A stretch of 45,059 nucleotides of DNA, from the NCBI GenBank assembly GCA_902826865.1, contig CADEGN010000027.1:1-45059 (forward strand). Direction: 5' to 3'. Within the stretch, counting starts at the first letter, position 1; each line of letters begins with the position of its first letter. A program made the position numbers and the translations under genes. The notes beneath the pieces are model-generated. The model worked only from the letters and a program-made list of their open reading frames with translations, was not told the origin of the DNA and did no database searches. The DNA comes from an uncultured Myxococcales bacterium. Its GTDB lineage: Bacteria; Myxococcota_A; Polyangia; Nannocystales; Nannocystaceae. Positions 31,781 to 39,367 of the stretch are shown here, in pieces.

Positions 31781-33427
31781 ATGAGCAACGTGCGACCCAT
31801 CCATCCCACACTTCTTGGCGTATTGCTCGCCGGTGCATCGGCGTGCGCCAACGGCGACGACGTTCGGGCCAGCGGGGGCGATTCCGACACGGGCTCCCTG
31901 GCTGGGTCCACGGGCGGCGTCGGCAGTGTGTCGGAGGGGGGATCCTCGGCCGCCGCCGATGAAACAGGGTCGCCATCGGGCGACATCGTCTATGCGCGCA
32001 TGTTGTTGGAGCCTCTTGTCCGCGCCCAGTGCGACAACGCGTTCGCATGTTGCAGTGCGGGCGAGCTCGCATTGCAGATCGGCCCTTCGGTGACCGACGC
32101 GGACACGTGCACGGAGCGGGTCCTCGACTTGATGGAGTCGGGCGTCAACGTGTCCTACGGACCATCCTCCTTGTACTTCGGCGACTTCCTGCCCCTGCTC
32201 GCCTACGGAATCGATCAGTCTGCAACGATGGTGAACGAGGAGGGTTTTCAGGACTGCGCGGGCGCGCTATCCGAGCTCGGCTGCGCGCCGAGTCCCACGG
32301 GTGGTGAGCGTTGCGAGCCGCCGCCGATCTCCGACTCAAACCACCTCGCCGCCTGCAGCACAACCAGCCTCTTCAAGGGGAAGCGCCAGCTCGGCGAGGA
32401 GTGCAAGTACTACGGTGGCATCGAGTGCGCTGAAGGGCTCAACTGCCGGTTCCTCGGCGCGACCGGCGTCTGCATCGATGCAACAGGGGGAGAGGGTGAT
32501 CCCTGCATCGCCGACTATCAGTGTGGCAAGGGCTTCACGTGTGATTTTGAGGCGGGCTCGTGTGTGGCCGCGGGCGGCCCGGGCGACCCCTGCATGTACG
32601 CGGATCCGGACAATCCACTCCTCGGCGTCGAGTCGGTCGGCTGCACGAGCTCCCTCGTGTGCAACCCGGTCAGCGAAACGTGCGAGGCGGCGTCCTGCAA
32701 CTTCGGTACGTATTGCAGCTACGACTATCAGTGCCCCACCGGCCTCGAGTGCGTGGCCGGTCGATGCGACTTCAAGGCCCGCGCAGGCGAGGATTGCTAC
32801 AACGACGACGACTGCGCCACTGGGTTCTGCGAATACGGTGCGCAGGGCAGCCACTGCAGGACGTTGTTCGGGCTCGAGGAGTCCTGCGACGCTCACCGCT
32901 TCTGCCAGAGCGGCTACTGCCATCCCGAGACGAACTCGTGTGCGCCGGCCTTGCCTCCGGGCAGCTCTTGCGAGCCGGACCTGCCCAGCCAACAGTGCTA
33001 TCAAGGCTACTGCGAGGGCACCACGTGCGTTGCATATGGAGCGATCGGCGACGAGTGCCCGCCCGCGGTCTGCGACAATACCCGAGCCGAGTATTGCTAC
33101 AGCGGAGTGTGCAGTCCGTACCCGTATGTCGATGGGGTGTCATGCAGCGAGGACTACTCGTGCGCGAGCGGCAACTGCCAAAACAACGCGTGTGCGCCGC
33201 GGCTCACCATTGGCAGCGAGTGCCGACTCGGCAGCAACCAGTGCGACATTCAGGCTTATTGCGCTGCGGACGGGTCGAGCAGCAGCGTGGGTGAGTGCGC
33301 GCCACGGCTCGGACAAGGGGCCGAGTGCACGACCGATACACAGTGCTGGAGCTACTGCACCGTCCAGTTTGGTGCGTTGCGTTGCGTCGGCTTGGAGCCT
33401 GGCGGATCGACCTGCGATGGGGTGTGA
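31781..33427 (+). CDS. Cys-rich repeat lipoprotein (Dickkopf-like cysteine domains)
   Basis: The product is 548 aa from ATG 31781. The signal is PTLLGVLLAGASAC (Cys about 22), followed by a Gly/Ser linker and a helical N-terminal part (YARMLLEPLVRAQCDNAFACC). From about residue 190 it is a chain of Cys-rich modules such as GEECKYYGGIECAEGLNCRF, GDPCIADYQCGKGFTCDF and GEDCYNDDDCATGFC. They follow a G-x-x-C-x(n)-C-x(n)-G-x-C pattern common in myxobacterial surface proteins and loosely like Dickkopf domains. No catalytic motif is seen. The product is related in plan to that of 41936-43090, so it may have a similar structural or binding role outside the cell. Confidence 0.88.
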   Translation: MSNVRPIHPTLLGVLLAGASACANGDDVRASGGDSDTGSLAGSTGGVGSVSEGGSSAAADETGSPSGDIVYARMLLEPLVRAQCDNAFACCSAGELALQIGPSVTDADTCTERVLDLMESGVNVSYGPSSLYFGDFLPLLAYGIDQSATMVNEEGFQDCAGALSELGCAPSPTGGERCEPPPISDSNHLAACSTTSLFKGKRQLGEECKYYGGIECAEGLNCRFLGATGVCIDATGGEGDPCIADYQCGKGFTCDFEAGSCVAAGGPGDPCMYADPDNPLLGVESVGCTSSLVCNPVSETCEAASCNFGTYCSYDYQCPTGLECVAGRCDFKARAGEDCYNDDDCATGFCEYGAQGSHCRTLFGLEESCDAHRFCQSGYCHPETNSCAPALPPGSSCEPDLPSQQCYQGYCEGTTCVAYGAIGDECPPAVCDNTRAEYCYSGVCSPYPYVDGVSCSEDYSCASGNCQNNACAPRLTIGSECRLGSNQCDIQAYCAADGSSSSVGECAPRLGQGAECTTDTQCWSYCTVQFGALRCVGLEPGGSTCDGV

Positions 33428-33477
33428 GTCGGATAGTTCGCGCTGAGCGGGCGTGCGCGGAGATGTTCACTTCGGGC

Positions 33478-34431
33478 TCACAGTGACACCCCAAGCGCCT
33501 GCGCGAGCGATGGCCAGCCACGCTCCTGGATCTTGGGGAGGCCTGGTATTAGAGCGGGGTGAGTGCGCCATCCAGGGGGCCGTGCCTCCCACAAAGACGG
33601 CGACAAGACGACGAATCGCCGCTCCGCATCGCTCGGCTCGCCGAGCAGCTCGCGCAGGCGGCGATCGAGCTCGGCCGGCGCGACCTCTTCATGACTCATG
33701 GTTGGGCGCTTGGAGCGGAAGTGTGACGAGATATCCCCGGCGATGAGCTCGATGACGGCTTTGTTGATCCCTAGGAAGTGAATCTCTTGCCGTCGAGCGA
33801 GGCCAGCAGCGAGTTCTATCGGGTACTCGATGGGGGCCTCCACGACCTTCAGCCGCCGCCCACGCGCAAACGCGCTCACGTCCTTGCGGTGGAAGGCGGT
33901 GGTGACGAGGTAGCGGACGGTCGTCGGCACGTTGCTCTTCGTGAGCTCGGTCGTTGCGAAGGCGAGGCAGGGAATGCGCAGCCGACGCTCGATCTCTGAC
34001 GCGTGGCTCTCCGCGTGGACGCGGGTGCATTCGATGAATGCCTGCTCCGGCGATAGGCGCGCCTGTGCCTCGGCGCGTTCCAGAAGCGTTCGCAGCGTGC
34101 CAACCGGCGAAAGACCGGTTCGGCGAATGAGCTCGGCAACCTTCTCGTCGAGCTCCTCGAGGATCTCGCCGCGACGAGAGAGTCCGGCCAAGTGCGGACT
34201 CGCGGCAACGAAGTACCCCGAACGATCCGCGGAGCGGAGGATCCCTTGTCGCACCAACTGCCGGTAAGCCTTGTGGACGGTGAGCCGGTTGACGCCCCAC
34301 GCCGTCTCCGCTTCCCGCACGGAAGGAAGGCGGTCGCCAGCCGAGAAGCGGCCGCACGCGATCTCATGGACGACATACCGTGCGACCCAATCCGCGGTTC
34401 GTGCACTCCTCCGGTTCGTCATCGACGCCAT
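33478..34431 (-). CDS. GntR-family transcriptional regulator
   Basis: The product is 317 aa from ATG 34431; a GTG four codons earlier and an ATG three codons later are alternatives. The GntR winged helix occupies about residues 10-80 (GRFSAGDRLPSVREAETAWG and VNRLTVHKAYRQLVRQGIL). The remaining 230 residues form an effector part that matches neither the FCD nor the UTRA pattern to my eye, with the stretch LRIPCLAFATTELTKSNVP near its middle. The gene is divergent from the zincin-like gene at 34481. Two direct repeats in the shared promoter region, one next to the start codon, suggest autoregulation together with control of that neighbour. Confidence 0.88.
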   Translation of the reverse strand: MASMTNRRSARTADWVARYVVHEIACGRFSAGDRLPSVREAETAWGVNRLTVHKAYRQLVRQGILRSADRSGYFVAASPHLAGLSRRGEILEELDEKVAELIRRTGLSPVGTLRTLLERAEAQARLSPEQAFIECTRVHAESHASEIERRLRIPCLAFATTELTKSNVPTTVRYLVTTAFHRKDVSAFARGRRLKVVEAPIEYPIELAAGLARRQEIHFLGINKAVIELIAGDISSHFRSKRPTMSHEEVAPAELDRRLRELLGEPSDAERRFVVLSPSLWEARPPGWRTHPALIPGLPKIQERGWPSLAQALGVSL

Positions 34432-34469
34432 CTGTTCTATCACATTTGACAGCTGTTCTATCTTATACT
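34432..34469. promoter_or_regulatory. divergent promoter region with 21-bp-spaced direct repeats
   Basis: CTGTTCTATC occurs at 34432-34441 and again at 34453-34462, exactly 21 bp apart, which is two helical turns. TATACT (34464-34469) is a -10 candidate for the plus-strand gene, and TATAAG on the minus strand (34462-34467) is one for the regulator. This is a candidate GntR operator covering both start sites. Confidence 0.6.
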
Positions 34470-34480
34470 ACAGATGCCGC

Positions 34481-36004
34481 ATGAGCTTGCTGCGAGCCCT
34501 CTCCGCCCCCGCAGTCCTTCTCCTGCTCGCCTGCGCCTCGACGCCGGCCGTGACGTCCTCACCGAGCGACAAGCCGGCTGGACCGGCCGGCATCGACATA
34601 CGAGTGGACCGCCGGATAGAACTTCTGACGATTCTCTTCAAGCTTGCCGGCGGCAACGAGTGCCAGTCCAGGAACCTGTCGCCGTACGAGCAGGACGTTC
34701 AGCGCTACTTCTCGCGCCACCAGGACCATCCTGCTGTCGCTACCAGCCGCCGACTCGCCGCGGAGAACGGCATCTCATACAGCGCGCCCACGTCGCTCGC
34801 CGTCTATCTCGATGAGGGGCTCGAGCCGATCCGTCCGCTGAGACCACTGCCCGAGGGGCTGGACGAGCGCTGGGCTGACGTTGACACCGAGAGCTACCTC
34901 GCCCAGGTCCAGGCCTTCGCGAAGGACACCGACTTCGACGGCTTCTTGGCTCGGCACCGCTCGTACTTCGAGGAGGTCGAACGTCGATTTCAGGCACTGG
35001 TCGAAAAGGAGAGCGTCATCCCTTGGTTCGACGGCTTCTTTGGCCCACGCACCACCGCGACGTACATCTTGGTGCCCGGACTCCAGAACGGCGGATGCAA
35101 CTTCGGCGCGACCGCGCGGCGTCAGGATGGGCGTGAGCAAATCTACCAGGCGGTGGGCCTCGAGAAGATGGACGCCCAGGGGCTCCCTTCTCCCGGCGAG
35201 ATGACCCTCGCGCTCTTGGTGCACGAGATGGCCCACGCCTACGCAAACCCGATCGTTGATGCCCATGGGAGCGAGCTCGCCCCTGGCATGGCTGGCGTCT
35301 TCAAGCTCGTGGAGAAACCCATGCGCGAGCAGGCGTACCCGAGCTGGAAAATCCTGGGCCAGGAGTCGCTCGTGCGGGCTACAACTCAGCTCTACCTCCG
35401 CGACCAAAAGGGGACGGACGCGGCGGCACGGGACCGGCGACACAATGAGGGACAGTCGTTCCCATGGATTGGCGAGCTCGCGGACGTACTCTCGCAGTGC
35501 CGCTCCCGGCAAGGCAATGGCCCGGTAGTCGAGGCATGCATCCCAGACATGGCGAAGTTCTTTGACGCCCTGGCCCAGACGTACGAAGCGAGCGGGGTGC
35601 CTCGCCCGCCGTTTCGCGGGCCCATCAACGCGGTGCTAAGCGAGGGCATTACGATGGTGGCGCCGAGCTTGACCGTGGCCCCGCAGCTGTCGGCCTACGT
35701 GTCGAGGGTCCGAGCGCGGTTCTTCGCGTCGGCGCCGTTCGAGGAGGTGACGCCCAGCTCGTCGTCGGCGTTAGGGGGCACTGGGCTCGTGCTGTATGGC
35801 AGCCCGGCGAGCAACCCGGTCATCGGCAAGATCGTGCAGGCGTCGGGGTGGAAGGTGTCGTCGGAGGAGATCGTGGTCGGCGGCCAGGGGTTTAAGGGTA
35901 AGGGGTTGGTCCTGATCGCCTGCCGCGCCCACCTCGACGACCCGACGCGCGGCGTCCTCGTCTATACGTCAGTCCGGGCCCGCCGTCATCGCAATCGCCG
36001 CTGA
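34481..36004 (+). CDS. zincin-like lipoprotein, probably DUF4932-type
   Basis: The product is 507 aa from ATG 34481, chosen because the signal MSLLRALSAPAVLLLLACAS follows (Cys18). An in-frame extension upstream runs through the regulator gene. The centre has TLALLVHEMAHAYANP, a zincin HExxH-type motif (H-E-M-A-H). The flanking sequences PWFDGFFGPRTTATYILVPG and NGGCNFGA resemble the DUF4932 family, uncharacterised proteins with a metalloprotease-like centre. It would act at the envelope. The gene is divergent from a GntR regulator with shared repeats, so its expression is probably controlled by it. The start is only 11 bp after TATACT, so the leader is very short. Confidence 0.78.
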   Translation: MSLLRALSAPAVLLLLACASTPAVTSSPSDKPAGPAGIDIRVDRRIELLTILFKLAGGNECQSRNLSPYEQDVQRYFSRHQDHPAVATSRRLAAENGISYSAPTSLAVYLDEGLEPIRPLRPLPEGLDERWADVDTESYLAQVQAFAKDTDFDGFLARHRSYFEEVERRFQALVEKESVIPWFDGFFGPRTTATYILVPGLQNGGCNFGATARRQDGREQIYQAVGLEKMDAQGLPSPGEMTLALLVHEMAHAYANPIVDAHGSELAPGMAGVFKLVEKPMREQAYPSWKILGQESLVRATTQLYLRDQKGTDAAARDRRHNEGQSFPWIGELADVLSQCRSRQGNGPVVEACIPDMAKFFDALAQTYEASGVPRPPFRGPINAVLSEGITMVAPSLTVAPQLSAYVSRVRARFFASAPFEEVTPSSSSALGGTGLVLYGSPASNPVIGKIVQASGWKVSSEEIVVGGQGFKGKGLVLIACRAHLDDPTRGVLVYTSVRARRHRNRR

Positions 36005-36065
36005 TGCCGAAGGGTTGCGCTCATCTCGAAGTTGTCGCTCTGAAGTGCGACCGGGTCGCTCGTTG

Positions 36066-36107
36066 GCTCCCCATCCGGCGCATCGGGGATAATCATTGAT
36101 GGGGAGC
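36066..36107. terminator. inverted repeat between convergent genes
   Basis: GCTCCCCATC at 36066-36075 pairs perfectly with GATGGGGAGC at 36098-36107 across a 22-base loop. It lies between the convergent ends of 34481-36004 and 36093-36485, but there is no T-tract and it overlaps the latter's last codons. It is only a weak terminator candidate. Confidence 0.3.
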
Positions 36108-36485
36108 GTGTTCGTTGCTTGCGAAGAGAACGAGGACGTGAAATCCGCCGAACAGTGCACCGCCTGCGACGATTGCGTACCCCGAGGCGGTGAACGCCCA
36201 TTGTTGTGCGTCGTCGGTTCCTATCGCGGTGTACCAAGCGTAACCGCCGATGACCACGGCCGCGAGCAGTGCGCACGACGAAGCAACTAGGAGCTTGTAT
36301 GGCGCGGGAATCGACGAGCCCGGTGCCAGAAAGAAAATGACACTCGCGACGACGACGAACGCGACCAGACCGACGACTTCGGCGACCCCCTCCATCGCAG
36401 CAATGCCCTGGGCCCAGGCCGCGAGCACCCCCAGGCCCGCGACCACGGCGGCAAGCAAGGCGATGAATCGAGCGAGGCTCTGCAT
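36093..36485 (-). CDS. small integral membrane protein with four helices
   Basis: The product is 130 aa. Four hydrophobic segments are evident: IALLAAVVAGLGVLAAWAQG, VVGLVAFVVVASVIFFLAPG, LLVASSCALLAAVVIGGYAW and YAIVAGGALFGGFHVLVLF. Short charged loops lie between them. There are no signature residues of a known transporter or enzyme. It converges with the zincin-like gene. Codon use is consistent with a real gene. Confidence 0.72.
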   Translation of the reverse strand: MQSLARFIALLAAVVAGLGVLAAWAQGIAAMEGVAEVVGLVAFVVVASVIFFLAPGSSIPAPYKLLVASSCALLAAVVIGGYAWYTAIGTDDAQQWAFTASGYAIVAGGALFGGFHVLVLFASNEHAPHQ

Positions 36486-36829
36486 GTTGCTATCGAGGAT
36501 GCGCTCGCGTGCGATTGGATGCGCCTGCCGCCGTCGCGCACAACGTGAGAGTTCTCAACGGAACTCCGATCGGCGGCAGTGCCCGCGGCGGTGTTGGCCG
36601 AAGAGCTCGCCACGGGGGCCGGGTCGTGGCGGGCGATGGAGCCCCCGAAGACGCGGCGCTTCAAGCTGTGGTGAAGCGACGGGTCGCGCCTCAGGTCGCG
36701 CCGCGCAGGAACTCGATCGACGGGGTGATCGTCTCCGGGTTCGGGTCCAAGTGCGCGGCAGCGTCGTACGACATCAGGTCTGCAGCTCATCGCCCGTCGT
36801 CCCTAGCTATAGCTAGCTAAGCTAGCTCG
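36486..36829. other. no convincing gene; contains a CTAG-rich palindrome
   Basis: Frames are short and of mixed composition. A 27-codon minus-strand frame (36691-36774, MSYDAAAHLDPNPETITPSI) has plausible protein character but no ribosome site. A cluster of overlapping CTAG palindromes occupies 36803-36826. Confidence 0.4.
36803..36826. repeat. overlapping CTAG palindromes
   Basis: CTAGCTATAGCTAG (36803-36816) is a perfect palindrome. GCTAGCTAAGCTAGC (36812-36826) is a second one around a central base. Three CTAG tetramers occur within 23 bp, although CTAG is usually rare in bacterial genomes. This marks the left edge of the remnant starting at 36830. Confidence 0.75.
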
Positions 36830-36979
36830 GTGCCGGTGTCTATTTTCTGGGAGCTCGGGCATCAGCGCGCGCACGACTGGGCGCATCAGTGGCCGCGTCT
36901 GCAGGGCAAGTCGTTCACGGCCGCCGGCGCGATCCTGCACCTCGGCAACTGCCTCGATCTGCTCGCGCGGTGGGGCCAG
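36830..36979 (+). pseudogene. fragment of an uncharacterised FWE...LGNCLDLL protein
   Basis: A plus-strand frame reads SIFWELGHQRAHDWAHQW and then GAILHLGNCLDLLARWG. It resembles an uncharacterised bacterial family whose core has the order Y/F-W-E, R-A, a helix, then G-A-x-x-x-L-G-x-C-L-D-L. The part before and after that core is missing: the frame begins right after the CTAG palindromes and drifts into the reverse complement of the sigma gene. The assignment is from memory of the motif, so it is tentative. Confidence 0.4.
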
Positions 36980-37052
36980 CGGAACTCCGAATACTCCGAT
37001 TGCGGCCACGCAAATCCCGGCCACAAGCACTTAAGCCACAACGGGAAGCGCG

Positions 37053-38450
37053 TCACTTGCCGATCAGCGAGTCGCGGACGGGCAGCGGCACGGTGTACTC
37101 GAGCGTTCTGCCGCCGATCGAGGGTGGGAACCGCCAGCGTTTGGTCGCTTGCACGGTGCACTCCACGACCGCCCCAGGCAGCTCGGTCGCGGCAGCCGAC
37201 GACGCCGTGACGGTGCCGTCGGCCGCGATCGTGAGCCTGAACGTCAGCGGGCCCTCGACGGGCGTCGCGGACTTCGTCTGGCAGAAGTTCACCTCGCCGA
37301 GGTGTGCCCCGATGACGTGGTCGAACGTCTGCTGCGCCTTCGCGTCGGGATCCGTCGCGCGACCGACATGCAGCGTCGTGCGGCGCGCTTGCTCGTAGCT
37401 CTCCTGCGGCGCGTCGCCGACGAACGCGTACATCGATTCGATGATGCACGTCATCAACTCTTCGTCGCGCACGGTCTCGCCCACAACGTCGACGGACTCG
37501 AAGAGCACGCCGACATCCGGAGCACCGATCTCCACGACGTCGATCGTCAACGCACCCGTCGCTTTGCTCTCGAGGTCGTCGAGACAGTTGTTGACCAACT
37601 CGCGGAATCCGGTGCTGTGGTGTTGCGTCGCCTTCGGGCTCGGCTGGGCCGGAGCCGGCTTCCCCTGGCCGTCCGAGGCGGCGAGCGCCGCACGGATGTG
37701 TCGACGCCGGACTTCCCACACCCGCTGCACCGACTGGCGATTCGTCGCCGCGACACCCCGAGGTGCGTCGCCTGGCGCGTCCTGCTCTTGCTTGTTCGTC
37801 GCGTACCAACTCGCGGCGCCGGCCGTGGCGACGGTGCCGGCGATGATGATTGCCTTGATCGTGATGCTCATCTGACTACCTCTCGTGCCGCTCGCCATCC
37901 ACTCGCCGCCGCCCATCGACGGGACTCCCACCGCCGCACACCACGTGCGGCGATCCCCGTAGCGTCGGTCGAGCCGCGTGCGGAGCTGCTTCAGCGTGCG
38001 GTGGAGTCGTGAACGTACGGTGCCCACCGGCTGATCGAGCGCGCGGCCGATGTCGGCCGCACTCTCGCCGTCGAAGAACCGCCGAACGATGATCATTCGA
38101 TCCTCTTCGGGGAGCGCCTCGAGCTCCGCGAGCACGATTTTCAGCGCCTCAAGCCGCTCGAGCTCGCGCTCGGGCTCCGCCGTCGACGTCGACGCGGACT
38201 CGCCCGCATGCTCGCGCGCGTCGCGTCGCGCGTCGCCGCGTCGCCGCATCCGCCATCGATTGCGCAGCACCGCGGCGAGCCACGGCCGCACCGAGTCGTC
38301 GTCGCGCGCCGGCGGCCTCGCCCACGCGGCGACGAGCGTCTCCTGTGCGAGGTCGTCCGCCTCGTCGACGTCCGCGGCGAGCAGCGCGGCGAACCCGCGC
38401 AACCACTTCAGATCCGCGAGCGCCGCCGCGGTGGGGCCGGAGGGGTTCAT
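37053..38450 (-). CDS. sigma factor fused to membrane helix and AgmX/PglI-like C-terminal domain
   Basis: The product is 465 aa from ATG 38450. Residues 10-165 form an ECF sigma factor: region 2 with ADDLAQETLVAAWARP (31-46), and region 4 with LEALPEEDRMIIVRRFFDG and the helix ADIGRALDQPVGTVRSRL. A membrane helix follows (196-216, ITIKAIIIAGTVATAGAASW). The periplasmic part ends in an AgmX/PglI- or TonB-like domain (GPLTFRLTIAADGTVTASSA, ECTVQATKRWRFPP). The sigma domain would thus be tethered to the inner membrane, with a sensor or energy-transducer-like domain outside. It follows the lipoprotein gene 38507-39178 by 56 bp on the same strand. Confidence 0.88.
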   Translation of the reverse strand: MNPSGPTAAALADLKWLRGFAALLAADVDEADDLAQETLVAAWARPPARDDDSVRPWLAAVLRNRWRMRRRGDARRDAREHAGESASTSTAEPERELERLEALKIVLAELEALPEEDRMIIVRRFFDGESAADIGRALDQPVGTVRSRLHRTLKQLRTRLDRRYGDRRTWCAAVGVPSMGGGEWMASGTRGSQMSITIKAIIIAGTVATAGAASWYATNKQEQDAPGDAPRGVAATNRQSVQRVWEVRRRHIRAALAASDGQGKPAPAQPSPKATQHHSTGFRELVNNCLDDLESKATGALTIDVVEIGAPDVGVLFESVDVVGETVRDEELMTCIIESMYAFVGDAPQESYEQARRTTLHVGRATDPDAKAQQTFDHVIGAHLGEVNFCQTKSATPVEGPLTFRLTIAADGTVTASSAAATELPGAVVECTVQATKRWRFPPSIGGRTLEYTVPLPVRDSLIGK

Positions 38451-38506
38451 CGTTCGTGGGGGAATGCCGCCGCTCCACGAAGCGTTGCACGGCGACCTCC
38501 TTCGCT

Positions 38507-39178
38507 TCAATCGAACGGGACCTCGTACGCCGCCTTGCACTCGGCGATTTCGTCCTGCGCGACGTCGAACAGACACACGAAGGTCTGCTCCGGGGTGGCG
38601 CGCGTCATGCAGTCATCAAAGTGCGCGGCGTTGCGGCGGATCGACAACACCGCGTCGGAGAATGCGTATGCGCCGTCCCCCCACGCTTCGTGCCAGGTGA
38701 CAACGCGCGCGTCCTCCACCAATAGCACCCAGCGTCGTTGTCCGGAAACGCCGGGATCGGCCACGTCGGGGAGTTCCCAGCGGAGCATCGCGGTCGCGTC
38801 GCCGACGAGCGCATCGCCGACGAGCGCATCATGGTGGCAGGGCAGCACCTCGGGGTTGAGCACGGTCATGGCGTCGAGCGTGCAGTCGGGCAGCCCCGGC
38901 TCGGTACACGAAAGCAGAACAGGTTCGCACGCCTCCTCGAACGCGCAACCCGGGACCAAGAGCGGACCGTCCACCGCCACGCACGCGCAGCCGGCCTCGG
39001 TCGCGTCGCTGGCGGAAGACGCGTCCGTTGAGCTCCCGGTCTCTGTCTCCATGCTGGTGTCGCTTGATCCGGTCGAACCATCGTCGCCGCCGGAATCAAG
39101 AGTGGGATCGGTCGGGCACGCGGAGGCCGCAACGAGCATCATCACCAAACCAAGGTAGGGTCGAAAAGACACGTTCAT
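38507..39178 (-). CDS. lipoprotein upstream of the sigma-AgmX fusion
   Basis: The product is 223 aa from ATG 39178 (MNVSFRPYLGLVMMLVAASAC, split as MNVSFRPYL and GLVMMLVAASAC). A Gly/Asp/Ser linker follows, then cysteine pairs (AGCACVAV, CAFEEACEPVLLSC) and a globular domain with GQRRWVLLVEDARVVTWHE. Its codons include two identical 15-bp units (CGCCGACGAGCGCAT) that repeat DALVG. Function is unknown. The arrangement suggests it may belong with the sigma-fusion protein, perhaps as its envelope partner. Confidence 0.82.
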   Translation of the reverse strand: MNVSFRPYLGLVMMLVAASACPTDPTLDSGGDDGSTGSSDTSMETETGSSTDASSASDATEAGCACVAVDGPLLVPGCAFEEACEPVLLSCTEPGLPDCTLDAMTVLNPEVLPCHHDALVGDALVGDATAMLRWELPDVADPGVSGQRRWVLLVEDARVVTWHEAWGDGAYAFSDAVLSIRRNAAHFDDCMTRATPEQTFVCLFDVAQDEIAECKAAYEVPFD

Positions 39179-39354
39179 GGGTGTTCCGTCGGGATAGTGC
39201 CCATCGCCGCGATCACGATCGTGCGATGCTACGAGCCTCGGCAGATCGAGGCCGCTGCGTCGATCGTGCGCGAAAAGGGGACGGCCCCAACGTGGACACG
39301 TCCCGGGGCTCGCCGTCGGCGGCCTTTGCGTCGTTCGTCCGCCTGCGATGCTTG

Positions 39355-39360
39355 TATACT
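39355..39360 (+). promoter_or_regulatory. -10 box with leaderless GTG
   Basis: TATACT is followed after seven bases by GTG 39368, so the transcript would begin at or next to the start codon. No clear -35 at 17 bp was seen; the closest TTG-like element is 23 bp upstream. Confidence 0.45.
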
Positions 39361-39367
39361 CCCCGCA

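Noticed and set aside
33428..33477. terminator between convergent lipoprotein and GntR genes
   Set aside because: Only short, imperfect complementarity (GTGTGAG with CTCACAG) and no T-tract.
36691..36774. 27-codon minus-strand frame MSYDAAAHLDPNPET
   Set aside because: It has no ribosome site, family or context; it could be a remnant but cannot be supported.
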